A stretch of 64,000 nt of DNA from Acorus gramineus. Its lineage: Eukaryota; Streptophyta; Magnoliopsida; Acorales; Acoraceae. The translations under genes and the position numbers were made by a program. The stretch is from assembly GCA_030737835.1 (NCBI GenBank), contig CM060857.1:9636797-9700796 (forward strand), given 5' to 3'. Shown in pieces: positions 11,197-22,525 of the stretch (its first letter is position 1; every line of letters begins with the position of its first letter). A model generated the notes under the pieces. It had not been told where the DNA came from. It was given only the letters and a program-made list of their open reading frames with translations, and made no database searches.

Positions 11197-12125
11197 ATGG
11201 TATCAGAACTCTAGGGTTTCGACCTAAGAGGACGAGATTTGAAAAATGAAGATTGATGGCGACACGGGTCGATGAATGCATACCATCGACGAATGTATTG
11301 TTGGAAACTCCAACAACGGTGTGTCGTACATGGTTTCATGCGAAGAAGAAGAAAGAAAAAAAAATCATGCAAGGTTGCATGGAGCTTTCGGTGGTGGAAG
11401 AGGCATATCTATTCAGGTGTGCAATGATGATACCAATTTGTTGCGGGTCCAAGATCCACCGAGAAGCAGACGTGCAAAGACGCTCGGGGTGCAAAGTTCG
11501 CAGTGACACGCGGAGGCACGTGGGCGAATCACGTGAAGCGTGGGTGCGGAGTTTGTACAGAAGAAGATGGAATAGTGCAACACGGTCTAAAGCGTTCTGA
11601 ACCGGGTATGGGAGGAGCAGCCCCATGTGGTTCAGTTAAAAGAGCGAGTCCAGTCATCTCGCGAGCGCGTGTGTGGCATGTTCAAGGTGGAGGTAAGATC
11701 CAGATCTTCTTCGGAGATCCACAAGGAGCGTGGAATAGATGCATGTGAAATCAAGTCATAGCATTGACTTGAGGATGCGCGATTACTGAGTCCAACTCAG
11801 GGGTTGATCCATGATAAGGCGAGCGCAGGCTTATGGATCTAACAAAATTGGGCGGTGCAGACGTCTGGAGGAAGAAGTTCCTAAAATCCATTCAAGGTGG
11901 AGTTCTGCGGAGCGGGTCTAGCGCACAAAAAGACTCGTGATAGCGACTTGAAGGCTAGTGAGGCTTAAGGAAGTCGAAGACCACTTGATTGCAAGTGGAG
12001 GTGCATAGTTGCTCGCGTGGTCGTGCTTCAAAGACGACATGGAGCAAGGTGGAGACATCAACGGAAAATCTTCTAAGGGGTTCGAGGAAGTCCGAGCTTA
12101 TCGGATACGAGCCAAGGTGGAGATT

Positions 12126-12648
12126 TGTTGGGATTATGTCTCGATCCGATGTATCACATCGGATGGCCATTATGAAACCATATTAGGTTGGACACCTAAT
12201 GAGTTGAATATTATTTAAGATTTGATCTTAATTAATATTTAAAGTGAATCTCCTAAAATAGGAAACAATATTTGTTTGTTAATTAGGAGAGTGAATATCT
12301 CCTAATTAATGGGAACAATATTTGTTTGTTAATTGAGAGATTACTTGGGAAGGAAGTTATTTATCTCTATAAATATCTTCTAGGGTTTCATGGCAAGGCA
12401 AGGTTATGTATACAATGTAGAGATCCTAAGGGAAGGTTGAGAGAGTTCTAAGAGAGGGTAACTCCATGAGAGAGTTTGTGAGTCTCTTAATGTATCTCAA
12501 CTATCAAAGTGGATTCTCTGTTTTTTGCCCCGTGGATGTAGGCCTAGGCCGAACCACGTATATCTTGTGTTCTTCGCGTGATGTGTTGTTTCGTTCTTGT
12601 GTTCGATCTCGTGTTTGTTGGTGGCTTCCGCGAATAACCTTCCCAACA
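12126..12648 (+). mobile_element. 3' LTR of the second TRIM-like element
   Basis: Nearly identical to 10674-11196. It is preceded by a purine-rich GCCAAGGTGGAGAT tract that fits a polypurine tract, and followed by GCTTG. Confidence 0.9.
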
Positions 12649-12664
12649 GCTTGGTGGACAGACA

Positions 12665-12895
12665 GTGTTTGGTTGTATGATTGAGCAATTTTTGCATTTA
12701 CAGAAAGCTATCTTTACAATCATGTAACCATACAATTTTACTGTAGTAGCTTCATACAGACAAATTTTAGACAAATAGTATCTAAAAGCTGCGATTTTCA
12801 AAAGCTGGGGGGTGAGTTTCTTGCAGATCCAATCAATTTTAATACCCAAATTCTTACATAATCAGCTTTCTGCATAATCAGTTTTCGTTGTTTCT
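12665..12895. repeat. Dispersed MITE-like repeat (copy 1)
   Basis: GTGTTTGGTTGTATGATTG at the left and a TAATCAGTTTTCGTTGTT-like right end enclose an AT-rich body with TTTTAGACAAATAGT. Similar sequence recurs at 58400-58613 and 61250-61440. It has no coding capacity. Transposon class is uncertain because no clear target duplication was found. Confidence 0.5.
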
Positions 12896-13166
12896 GGTAT
12901 GAGCGTGAATCAGGAAGCGCTAGAAGTGCTTGCGCATGAAGCGCGCATATCACAACACTCTGTTTATACAGAGCAACTCACTGACTGAATGATCATATCC
13001 GATGCACGCTCCAACCCGTTTTTAGTTCCTTGAAGGAATGTAGCCGTCAGGCACGGATTTGTATAGTAGGCTAAAGTATCTATGTACATCATTTTGTTGT
13101 CCAACTGGACATAAGCTCCGTCGTGAGCTTTCACCATAAAAAAAATATAAAAAAAAGAATATTAGG

Positions 13167-13727
13167 TGTTAATATATTTGAAAAATTGGAAGCGCGATGT
13201 TAAAGGGAAAACTAAAGTTTTGAGAGTCAAATCTGGAGGCCCTTGCAAAATTTTTAACTGCTTGAGTGGAATACTAGCACTCAATCATTTAGTCATTCAT
13301 GTAGTCCTAACTGTGTATATGAGTCATCTAATTAAATGCATACTTATTTAGGAAAATATATAATTAAGAAAACTATAAAATACATTCAATTCAATTCAAT
13401 CGTGTATATATAATTTTTTTTATAATAATATGTATTTCATTATACAATAATATAAATTTCTTCTAACGACTTATTGTTCCTAACATTTTCTTTTGGCCTT
13501 TTCCTACAGAAGAAAAAAAAAAAAACATTTTCTTTTGGCCTGAGTACTTTTGTGACCCATCTTCTTGATATATTATTTATACTTGGTGTATTAACTTCAA
13601 ATCAACCACCCTACTTAAGAGATTAATTAATATTATACTTTCAGAATTTTTTAACTTAATTCTAGGGCCTCCAGATTTGACTCAAAAATTTGTTTTCCTG
13701 TTTACCTCACGCTTCCAATTATTAACA
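13167..13727. repeat. Inverted repeat upstream of the intact GST at 14583
   Basis: Left arm 13167-13242 and right arm 13665-13727 are inverted copies: TTGGAAGCG and TCAAATCTGGAGGCCC on one arm, GGGCCTCCAGATTTGA and CGCTTCCAA on the other. The same block occurs once at about 21960-22031. The right arm continues into the promoter of the plus-strand GST, the left arm into the upstream region of the minus-strand one, so the two facing genes have mirror-image upstream sequences. Confidence 0.7.
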
Positions 13728-14493
13728 CAAGGTCTTCTATTACTTGGCCCGTTGGCCAACAAGACCAAGTCTTCTATTACTTGGCCAACAAGCCTCTCAA
13801 ATTGCCATTTGAATCTTCCATTTCTTATCTAAACAACCACCTATCATAAACTATTAATCTTCCATTTTTAAGTCACGATCTAGCATATAATGCGACAAAT
13901 CGAATAATAACATACATGTAAGGGTCCGTTTGGAAACAAGTATAAAAAATAAGATTTTGAATAAAGTGACTTAAATAGACTTTGATTCGTGGAAAACGTA
14001 TTTTTTTCATTTTTTTTAAAAATCTATATTTTTACACTAAAAGTTGAAAATAACTTTTTAATTAAATCAGCTTTTAAGAATGCGTTACACGGTGGATTGG
14101 TACTGTGATCTTATATTTGAAAGTGCAACCATTCAAGGGGTGGTTGAGTTTACACCAAAAATTCGATTCTAGTAGACCCATATTAAATGAAGGTGAGGTA
14201 AGTGACGAGGCGTTCCCAAGTCAGATGAATAGGATGTCACTTTGGGACGATGAAATTTAAGTATTCCGAGAATGATATTTTCTAACCAAACATTTAAAAA
14301 AAAAAAAAATCTTAAACCTAACCTTTTGATGCATGACTTGTTAAATAGATCTTGCAAATTAAAGGCCATCCAATTTTTTAACACTGACGACAAATCTAAT
14401 ATTTCTTATCCAACAAGTCTCTAATGTTGCCATTTTTTAGTCTTCTATATCTTGTCTAACAAGCCTCTCATCAAACTTTGTTATAGTAGGTTA

Positions 14494-14503
14494 TCTATAT
14501 AAA
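14494..14503 (+). promoter_or_regulatory. TATA box of GST gene at 14583
   Basis: TCTATATAAA lies about 80 bases before the ATG. The same context (ACTTTG, GATAGTGGGT or similar, TATAAA, CCAAC, then a CAATTCCAGTTGTGAGTGAAAC-like leader) precedes the GSTs at 18065 and 23176. Confidence 0.65.
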
Positions 14504-14582
14504 CTTGCCAACTAATGATTTAGGTGATGAAGAACAACGATTCCAGTTGTGAGTGAAACAAAAAATTAAAGAGAGTGCACTA

Positions 14583-15536
14583 ATGGCGGATGTGAAACTA
14601 CATGGGCTGTGGGGAAGTCCTTTCTCTCAAAGGATCCAACTGGCGCTTAATTTGAAGGGAGTGAGCTATGAATGGATAGAAGAAGGTTTTGAAAAGAAGA
14701 GCACAAAACTCCTCCAATACAATCCGATATATAAGAAGCTGCCCGTCTTGGTACACGACGGGAAGCCCCTCCCGGAATCCCTCATCATCCTCGAATACAT
14801 CGAGGAAACCTGGAAGAATCCTCCTCTCCTCCCAGAGGACCCTTATGAGAGATCAAGGGTCCGCTTCTGGGCGAACTTCTTCGATCAGAAGGTGATCAAT
14901 AATTTGTTCGGTTTCTAAAATATTTCAAAATTTTCTTTTAAATTATATGCTTATCGAGTGAAATTGTATCTTTATAGGGGATGAAATATATGCTCAAATA
15001 AATTGAATGTATAACCGCTTGTATTTCAAAACTTGGTATATATCCCAGTATAGGGAAGATGACAACTGCAAAATTGACTGCAAGAAAGACTAAGTTATAT
15101 GAGCACCCAAATAGCTATGTATACCTATTAACATAACTAATCAAGACATCATTGCTTTCAGGTTTTGATGCAAATCAGAGCCATTTATGCGTGTCGTGGA
15201 GAAGAACAAGAGAAGGCGATCGTGGAGTTTGTGGAGAACATAACGATGATGGAAAAGGAGATTGTGAAGGAATTCCCGGCCGGGAAATCTTTCTTTAGTG
15301 GCGAGAGGCCGGGGTTCCTTGACGTGGTGGTGGGTTCGGCCTCGAGCTTGATCAAGGTCATTGAACGACTCGTTGGTATGAAATTGGTGGACGAAGAGAG
15401 GACCCCACTCATGCATTTATGGCTGGTTGCGTTCGCTGAGCTTGGCATCGCCAAGGACACGATGCCAGAGATGGAGAGGTTTTTCGTAAAGGTAGTGGAA
15501 GCGAGGGAGAAAATTCTGGCATCCAATACAAATTGA
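14583..15536 (+). CDS. Tau-class glutathione S-transferase, intact (227 aa, two exons)
   Basis: Cytosolic enzyme that joins reduced glutathione to electrophiles such as xenobiotics and oxidation products; the GSTU class is plant specific. Exon 1 is 14583-14891 (103 codons), the intron 14892-15161 (GT at 14892, TTTCAG before 15162), and exon 2 15162-15536 (124 codons plus TGA). The N-terminal thioredoxin-like domain (about residues 4-80) has WGSPFSQR with the likely catalytic Ser12, Lys39, the Leu-Pro54-Val turn and Glu65-Ser66, the usual glutathione-binding positions. The C-terminal helical domain (about 90-210) has RFWANFFDQ and PGFLDVVVG. The chosen ATG begins MADVKL as in all paralogs; an in-frame upstream GTG at 14553 is leader. 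Length is normal for the class. It diverges from the pseudogene at 3664-4416. No defect seen; substrate cannot be inferred. Confidence 0.95.
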
Positions 15537-17640
15537 GGAGAATCGTGCATGTTAAGGATATGGGATTATCTATGTAATCTAAATTCTGATCATGAGAGTT
15601 CTAATAATATTTGGTAATACAAGTATTCAAATAAAGGAAATATTATATATATATAACCTTAGTTAATAAACATGGGTGACTCCAAAGGTTTCTTTCTCTT
15701 GTTATGTTTTCAATATCTACTAAATTGTGACTCAGAGATGATCTTTGTTTAATTCAATAATTCCAGATGTATAAATCTCTGGAGAGGTGCCAGAACTAGA
15801 ACATATATATCGTATTTCTAAGGAACAAAAACATACTACAAGTATATCTGATGCAGAAATATTTTAATTTGAATGCAGGAAAACTTTGAAGGGGAGATGG
15901 TAGTATTGGAATAACAAGAAAAAAAAAATTAATAGATTTTCCATCTTCATTGCACAATACAATTTAGACATTGTATTATGGAGAGATTGGACATGGCTCC
16001 GGCGTGGGATACATTATTTCACCATCCGTTAGTTCATACTCTTCCCTGCTCATTATGGTTTCAATTTGAAGTTCCACCACAACTAGATGCGTTAGTTCAT
16101 ACTATACATTTTTTTTTCTTCTTGTCCTGTTTGGATCGTGTCAATTTTTTTTTATGGAATTACTATAACAAGAAATATTTTATCAAAAATTTAGATTCTA
16201 TCAGTCTGTTTTGTTCGGTAATGAATTTCTTTAAAGAATCACTTTCCAGTGTTTTGTTCACGCATTGAAAATGATAAGAAATTTGGTTCAAATGTCTAAA
16301 ATACCTTTACTATTATATATATATCTTCAAAATTTATTTTTTTATCTATATCTCAATTATAAAAAAAGGAGTAATTTTTTATAAATATTTAAAGAATGTA
16401 AATAAATAAAAACTATTATACTAATTATAATAATATCTAAATCCATCTATAAAAATAAAAAATAAATTAAAAAAATAAATCAATATCCAATACACAGTCA
16501 AGATTTTTACATCACATATACCAATTCTAACAGAGTTTTTTAGTTATAAAATCAAAATAAATATAAACGGTATGTAAAAAAAACAGATACGGCAATTTAC
16601 TTTAGAAATGATGTAGATCATAATTTAATTAATTTGTAAATAGTAGAAAAATAATCTAATTTAAGATTCTCGGTGAAATTTGAGATTACCACAAAAAATG
16701 TGAGAATTTGATTCTACCCTATTTTTTCACATGCATTTATTTTAATTTTAGTGGAGTCCACAATTACCGTCAAAATTATCACTAATCAAACACTAAAAAT
16801 ATTACATACTTTTTTAATAACCTCACATAAAATCAAAATTTATTTCAAAATGACACAAACCAAATCACCAACGAGCCATAATTGAAGCTGATTTTCTTTG
16901 CTCATTCAAAATGCGCGGAAGAATAAGTCTACAGTGGTCCTTTACAGGAGTCCGGGTGGTCCCTGTTGTTGCATCACAAAAAAACAAGAAAAAAGAAAAA
17001 GAAAAACAAGAGGTCAAAACGGCCACCAGCACCTTTTATTGGACTTATCCACACCCGACGTAGTTTATACAAGTCACCATTACAGGTCCACCGTAGTCCT
17101 ATTTTTCTTGGAAAATGATATATCAATTCCCATTTTGATTTACATTTCTCACGAGTTTTTGTTTTTTAAATCATACTATCTTACTGAAATATATATTATT
17201 ATATAAAATAAAATATTATAATAGAATCTCATATTAAGTTAACGTAATATATACTACGTTATCTTAATGAATAAGATGTCTTTCGTGCATTGATTTTTTT
17301 ATCTTTAATGAGATGTCAGTATAATAATGCATCTCATATTTTTTATTAGGTTCTAAAATTTTTATTTTGGCATGATCATTGTAAAAACTTCTCGGTGATA
17401 GTGAATTGATCTCTAGTGTGCTTCGTGGACATAAATAAGATTTGCTGAATCACGTAATTTTTTGTGTCTTTCATTTAATTTGTTTATTTATTTCTTTGAT
17501 TGATTGCATCGGAAGATCCAGAATTTGTAACACAATCAATTTCGATATCCTTGTAAATTTTATCTATTTTAATTGCATTGGGTAATAGGGTTTGTTAGTG
17601 CTAAATTAAGTAAAACTGAAAAATTAACTTTCCAAAACGG
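15537..17640. other. AT-rich spacer between GST genes, no gene seen
   Basis: The first ~430 bases are GST 3' flank, shared with the regions after 19045 and 24161 (TCATGAGAGTTCTAATAATA, AATATCTACTAAAT, and a further block near 15770-15960). The remainder is AT-rich with poly-A and poly-T runs. From about 17640 sequence homologous to other GST promoters begins. Confidence 0.6.
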
Positions 17641-17978
17641 GTGGTGGAATCTAGAATACATATTCGAGTCTAATAGACCCATGTTAAAGGAAGGTGATCA
17701 GGTAAGTGATGGCAAAACGAGGCGGTCCCAGGTCAGATGATGTCACTTTGGGTACTCTGAGAATGCTATTTTCTAACCACATGTACACTATTTTTTTTTT
17801 TTTCTTAAACCTAACCTTTGAAGACTTAAATGGATCTTGGAAATTAAAGGCCTTCAAATTTTGTAACACTAAAGACAAATCTATTCTTTCTTATCCAACA
17901 AGCCTCTAAAATTGCCATTTTAGTCTTCTATTTCTTGTCCACCAAGTCTCTCATCAAACTTTGTGATAGTGGGTACTC

Positions 17979-17986
17979 ATATAAAC
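17979..17986 (+). promoter_or_regulatory. TATA box of GST gene at 18065
   Basis: CATATAAA about 80 bases before the ATG, in the same position and context as in the 14583 gene. Confidence 0.6.
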
Positions 17987-18064
17987 CAGCCAACTAATAA
18001 GCTGATGATTGATGAACAACGATTCCAGTTGTGAGTGAAACAAAAAATTAAAGAGTGTGCACTA

Positions 18065-19045
18065 ATGGCGGATGTGAAACTACATGGATTGTGGGCAAGT
18101 TTTTTTTCTCAAAGGATCCAACTGGCACTTAATATGAAGGGAGTGAGCTATGAATGGGTAGAAGAAGATTTCGAAAAGAAGAGCGAAAAACTCCTCCAAT
18201 ACAATCCAATATATAAGAAGCTCCCCATTTTAGTACACGACGGGAAGCCCCTCTCGGAATCGCTCATCATCCTTGAATACATCGAAGAAACCTGGAAGAA
18301 CCCTCCTCTCCTCCTCCCGGAGGACCCTTACGAGCGATCTAGGGTCTACTTTTGGGCAAACTTCTTCGATCAGAAGGTGATCGATTATTTGCTTACAAAG
18401 ATCGTTCTTGTAGTCTCTTTTGGAGTTCCTAAAATATTTTGAATTTTATTGTATTAGTATCTAGTGAAATTATATCGTTATAGAGGATGAAGTATATGCT
18501 TGAATAAATTGAATGTATAACTGCTTCTATTTTCAAAACCTGGTATATACTAGCCTATCCTAGTATATATTTAGTTATTAAGGGAAGATGAAAACTACGG
18601 AAATGACAGCAAGAATGACATAGCTACATATACCAATTATAGTAACTAATCAAAACATTGTTGTTTTCAGGTTGTGATGCCAATGAGTCCCATTTATGTG
18701 GGTTGTGGAGAAGTACGGGAGAAGGCGATGGCGGAGTTTGTGGAGAACGTAACGACGATGGAGAAGGAGATTGTGAAGGAGTTCCCGGTTGGGAAACCGT
18801 TCTTCAATGGAGAGAGGCCGGGGTACCTTGACGTGGTGGTGGGTTCAACTTCGAGCTGGATCAAGGTCGTTGAACGAATAGTTGGTGTGAAGTTGGTGGA
18901 CCAAGAGAGGACCCCACTCGTGTATTCATGGCTGACTGCGTTTGCTGAGCTTGACATCACCAAGGACACTATGCCAGAGATGGAGAGGTTTTTTGTAAGG
19001 GCAGTGGAAGCGAGGGAGAAACTTTTGGCATCAACCACAGATTGA
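18065..19045 (+). CDS. Tau-class glutathione S-transferase, intact frame (228 aa), altered active-site segment
   Basis: Exon 1 is 18065-18376 (104 codons), the intron 18377-18670 with GT and TTTTCAG borders, and exon 2 18671-19045 (124 codons plus TGA). The fold is the two-domain tau GST fold of its neighbours. The active-site stretch reads WASFFSQR: Ser12 is kept but the Pro that normally follows is Phe13. RSRVRFW in the paralogs is RSRVYFW here (Arg to Tyr). Both sites lie near the glutathione or inter-domain region in known GST structures, so activity may differ; this is inference. The gene is on the plus strand, 2.5 kb behind the 14583 gene, with a conserved TATA region and leader. Its exon 1 and exon 2 are close to the 14583 gene, so it is a tandem duplicate. 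Confidence 0.93.
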
Positions 19046-19149
19046 GAAAACTCATGCAAGTTGAGGATTGAGATTATCTATGTAATCTAAAGTTATGATC
19101 ATGAGAGTTCTAGTAATATTTCGTAATACAAGTATTTAAATAAAATAAA

Positions 19150-19151
<2 letters not shown>

Positions 19152-19182
<31 letters not shown>
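19152..19182. repeat. (AT)n microsatellite
   Basis: About 15 AT dinucleotides just behind the GST at 18065. Confidence 0.95.
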
Positions 19183-19186
<4 letters not shown>

Positions 19187-19399
19187 GAGGACGCCCGCTT
19201 GTTTTTTTAAAAACGGACCATAAAATTACCATTCATTCATGCACACGGTGTTTAACAAAAAAATAAATAATAAATTTATGCACATGGTTGAGTCATCGGG
19301 ATTTTGTTTTTTTTCTTCAAACCATGGTTACATGGCTACGTGGGATGTCATGGTGTCGGGTCATTGGTGTTTTTTTTTTTTTTTAAAAACCATGGTTGC

Positions 19400-20345
19400 G
19401 TAATAAGATTTATTTCAGGATATATAATTATACCAGTATAAATGGGTATAGCAATAGAATAAGTGATATTGTATCTGGTCGTATTTTGAATTATTCTCAT
19501 TCCCCCCGTATGGGGTGTGAAATTGGGTTATTCGCTCCCGATAGCTATACTGGGATAGATAACAATCCAGGCTGAATAAGTAATTTTTTGTTTGGTTGTT
19601 TTTTTTGTTATTCTCATTGGGAAACGTAAAAATGACTTTTTTGTTGTTTGGTTCACCTTGGATAAAGTGATGATAAATGGTTGATAAGGGATGAATAAGA
19701 GTTTATGATTTTTTAAATGACAATTATACCCCCTGGGAATAGTGTGAGAGATATATGATTGATTTGATAGATGTGACAGTTTTTGAAATCTGTGTGAGTC
19801 TGTTAGGTGAGATAAATTTTTTAAAATGACAGAGAAGGGTATTTTTATCCATTGGTATAAATAAGCCTTGATAAGCAATTCCACAATTTTCTGAGAATAG
19901 TTATCAGGCCTTATCCTAACTTATCCAGACATAACTATCGGGGTTTATTCTGTCAAAACAAACAGCTTTTTTTTTACTATTCTCTTGTATTCTTCCTTAT
20001 TCTGGGTTTATGTCTCTAGGCATACGGGGGGATTGAGAAACGTAATAATAAATTTTTTGTTGTTTAAATAAAATGTGAATACAATATAGATAAAGATTTA
20101 TAGAAGGTGAACAAATAATGATAGTTGATTTGATAGGTGTTTTATAAAAGGTGATAATAATGATTTGACGGTAGGCCCACATATTCTTTAGGTGGAATAA
20201 CTTGGAATAACTTTCATTCCAAGGATTGGTTGGAATCCATATACCAGATTATTCTAGCATAGGTTATCTCAGGGTATTCATTACATCCAAACACCAAAAA
20301 TGACTTATTCTGCTTTATTCTAGATTATTCCGTGGCTTATTCCAT
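19400..20345. repeat. Overlapping Tourist-like MITE remnants
   Basis: Blocks such as TTTTTTGTTTGGTTG, ATTCTCATTGGGAAACGTAA and TATTCTAGATTATTCCGTG recur here at least twice. They match 21240-21690, the complete copy at 42385-42825 and 61634-62042. Ends are decayed and no target duplication could be set. No coding potential. Confidence 0.55.
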
Positions 20346-20351
20346 ATCCAA

Positions 20352-20608
20352 AGGGGGGTTAAGAGACTTACAAACTTTCTCATAAAGTTTCTCTCTTATA
20401 GCCCTCTCAACCTCTCTCCGATGGATCCCTACATTGTTATCTCTTGTCGATCCATAGTAGATATTTATTATATAGATAAATAACTTATCATAACAAACAA
20501 GTTCCTTGATTTTAAAAGATTCACTTTAAACCAATTGGGTGCCCACCACAATATGATTTCATCATGGCCATCCAATGTGATACACTGAATCGAGACATAA
20601 TCACAATA
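20352..20608 (-). mobile_element. TRIM-like LTR remnant, minus strand
   Basis: The reversed strand reads GATTATGTCTCGATTCAGTG, GGATGGCCATGATGAAATC and GAGAGAGGTTGAGAGGGC, colinear with the first ~260 bases of the LTRs at 9874 and 10674. Both termini are missing or decayed. It lies directly beside the GST exon-1 fragment. Confidence 0.8.
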
Positions 20609-20621
20609 TTATATTCAAGGA

Positions 20622-20816
20622 AGATGGGAGATTCGTGGAGGGGCTTCCCTTCATGGACGGAGATGGGGAACTTGTTGGATTGGAGGAGGTTTGGGCTCTT
20701 AATTTGAAGGTCTTATTCCACATATTCATAGGCCACTTCCTTCATCGCAAGAGCCATTTCAATGCTATGTGAGAGGGTGCTTGCTCACGTCCCAAACAGT
20801 TTCACATCCGTTAACC
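20622..20816 (-). pseudogene. Tau GST exon-1 fragment
   Basis: Reversed, it gives recognisable pieces of the N-terminal domain: the DVKL-like start, IEMALAMKEVAYEYVE, a stop, KSPNLLQ, a small deletion, and VHEGKPLHES. There are several stops and frame changes, and no exon 2 beside it. The IEMAL block places it with the STFSHR-type subfamily (pseudogenes at 3664 and 50067). It faces the intact GST at 23176, repeating the divergent layout of 3664/14583. Confidence 0.78.
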
Positions 20817-21176
20817 ATTTTCTTATTATTATTTATTTTCCTGGCTAGAATTGTTAAATAACTTGTTAGAGCATCTTAAAAAAAAAACTCCTTGTTAGAC
20901 CCTGTTCCCCAACATATATTAAAAAACAAAAGAGTCTAGAAGACTCCTTTAAAAATCCTCAAAAAAAAAATCCCCATACGAGGCTCAATACACATGGGGA
21001 GATGAATAGTTTTCGTCACATTGAATAACAAAGAAACCGATAAAAGTACCCCTCTCAATTTTTACCACTGAAGCGCTGCGATCTCCTCTTTTTCTTTTAT
21101 CCTCTGTCCCTGCGTAAAGAAAGGAGAGGAATGGAGTATCTTGCTTCAGCTGATAATCTTGATGTAGGTAAAGCTT

Positions 21177-21182
<6 letters not shown>

Positions 21183-21228
<46 letters not shown>
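21183..21228. repeat. (TA)n microsatellite
   Basis: More than 20 AT/TA dinucleotides directly after the short frame starting at 21131. Confidence 0.95.
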
Positions 21229-21239
21229 TAAGGGGTTCA

Positions 21240-21690
21240 TCTCTCTTCTATCTTTTCCTATATTCTCGTTTAGAACGGGGATAAGATTTATTTTTGGGTA
21301 TACATTTATCTGAACATAAGTGAGTATAAATAAGGATAAAGTGATTTTATGTTTGGTTGTGTTTTGAATTATTCTCGTTGGTATACGTAAGAATAAATGT
21401 TTTGTTGTTGGGGTAAAATGTGAATAAAATATGGATAAGGATTTATAAAAGGTGAAAAAATAACGATAGTTGATTTAACAGGTGATTTATAAGAGGTGAT
21501 AACTGTTGATTTGACAGTGGGCCCATATATTCTTTGGGTAGAATAACCTAAGATAACTTTTATTCTAGGGGTTGATTGGAATTCATATACCACTTTATAC
21601 CAGTTTATTCTGACATACTTTATCTGGGGTTATCCGGGCTTTCCAAACACAACAAAAATTTTATCCGGGATTATATAGGAAAAGATAATG
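21240..21690. repeat. Tourist-like MITE copy, decayed ends
   Basis: It shares TTTTATGTTTGGTTGTGTTT, ATTATTCTCGTTGG, GTAAAATGTGAATAAAATAT and GGGCCCATATATTCTTTGGG with the other copies. The right end TTTCCAAACA-like matches the CCAAACA end of the 42385-42825 copy. Confidence 0.5.
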
Positions 21691-21710
21691 AGTCTTTTGG
21701 ACTTTTTCAT

Positions 21711-22031
21711 ACTTCATGGGAGATAATGTTTTTATATATATAGACCTCCGAGGGTAACGTTTGTGGACTGAGAGTAATATTAGTTTATTAATTTGAGAAA
21801 TTTGTTAGACAAGAAATCGAAGATTTGGTGCAATGGGTTGAATTTTGAAGTTTAAAATTAATTGTTTATGAGAGGTTAGTTAGATAAGAGTTGGAAGATT
21901 TAAATTGCAATTTGTGGGGCTTGTTGGCCAAGTAACAGAAGATTAATTTAGTGTTATTATGTTTGAAAAATTGGGAGCGCGATGTAAAACGGAAAACGAA
22001 GTTTTGTGTCAAATATGGAGGCCTTTGTAAT
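21711..22031 (+). repeat. Duplicated GST intergenic segment (copy B, uninterrupted)
   Basis: Colinear with 10344-10574 followed by 13161-13242. This copy shows the sequence before the retrocopy at 10575-13160 inserted, which makes the 10-base duplication there readable. Confidence 0.75.
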
Positions 22032-22045
22032 ATCGGGTTAGCGAA

Positions 22046-22525
22046 CCATGCTTACTTTTCTTAAAATCCATGTAACCCTCTAAAAACGCCTATGTAAATC
22101 CAAATAGCCAACTAAATTAAATTTTCGTTGACATATTAGAATTATTATAAGAATATTTTGTCTGATTAACTCTGTATGCCAAAAAGCATCCACAATGTGT
22201 TAAAAATACGGAAAATATAATCATCTGTAAATGATGATTTTACTCCTCTGGATAGGTTTTATAATCTCTCTGAATAGATAAAATCATCATTTACATAAGA
22301 TTTTCTGTATTTTATACAAATTGTAGGGTTTTTTTGATATACTGTATTTTCACTTAGGGTTAACTAAACAAAATATCCATAGAATATTCCTTACATGTCA
22401 ATTGAAGTTATAATTTAGGGGGTTATTTGTATTTAACATAAGTGTTTTCAAAGGATTATATGGACTTTAGGAAAAGTTAAGGGGTTATATGGATTTCAAA
22501 CAGTTTACAAGGGGTTATTTGAATT
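22046..22525. repeat. Long inverted-repeat element (copy 1 of a two-member family)
   Basis: The left side has AAAATCCATGTAACCCTC; the right side has GGTTATATGGATTTCAAAC and GGGGTTATTTGAATTTTCCC. The ends are inverted relatives of each other and match the element at 45475-46016. A central block lies around TCTGTAAATGATGATTTTAC. No reading frame. Probably a Mutator-like or fold-back MITE. Confidence 0.5.

Larger units (their letters stand above)
10674..12648 (+). mobile_element. Second TRIM-like LTR retrotransposon, target duplication GCTTG
   Basis: LTRs of 523 bases each (10674-11196 and 12126-12648), TGTTGGG to CCCAACA, differ at only about half a dozen positions by eye, so insertion was fairly recent. 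GCTTG flanks both ends (10669-10673, 12649-12653). The PBS TGGTATCAGAACTC is at 11198. The 929-base interior (11197-12125) encodes no retrotransposon protein. It is the same family as 4493-10343. Confidence 0.93.
10575..13160 (+). mobile_element. Retroposed sequence with 10-base target duplication and A-rich tail, interrupted
   Basis: ATTAGGTGTT occurs at 10565-10574 and 13161-13170, and the paralogous intergenic region near 21950-21965 lacks the insert. The insert ends in an A-rich tail (13135-13158, runs of A broken by TATA). Its 5' part reads as a protein C-terminus (PSNQAGNHSAEASPSAG and on), and a 3' UTR-like part lies at 12895-13134. These are hallmarks of LINE-type retroposition, probably a 5'-truncated processed copy of an mRNA. 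It has since been split by a TRIM-like element (10674-12648) and probably by a MITE (12665-12895). I do not recognise the source gene; a LINE 3' end is the alternative. Confidence 0.6.

Noticed and set aside
21131-21313. Short frame starting MEYLASADNLDV
   Set aside because: Runs straight into the (TA)n microsatellite. A GT follows the opening codons, so a captured exon is possible, but it is too short to support.
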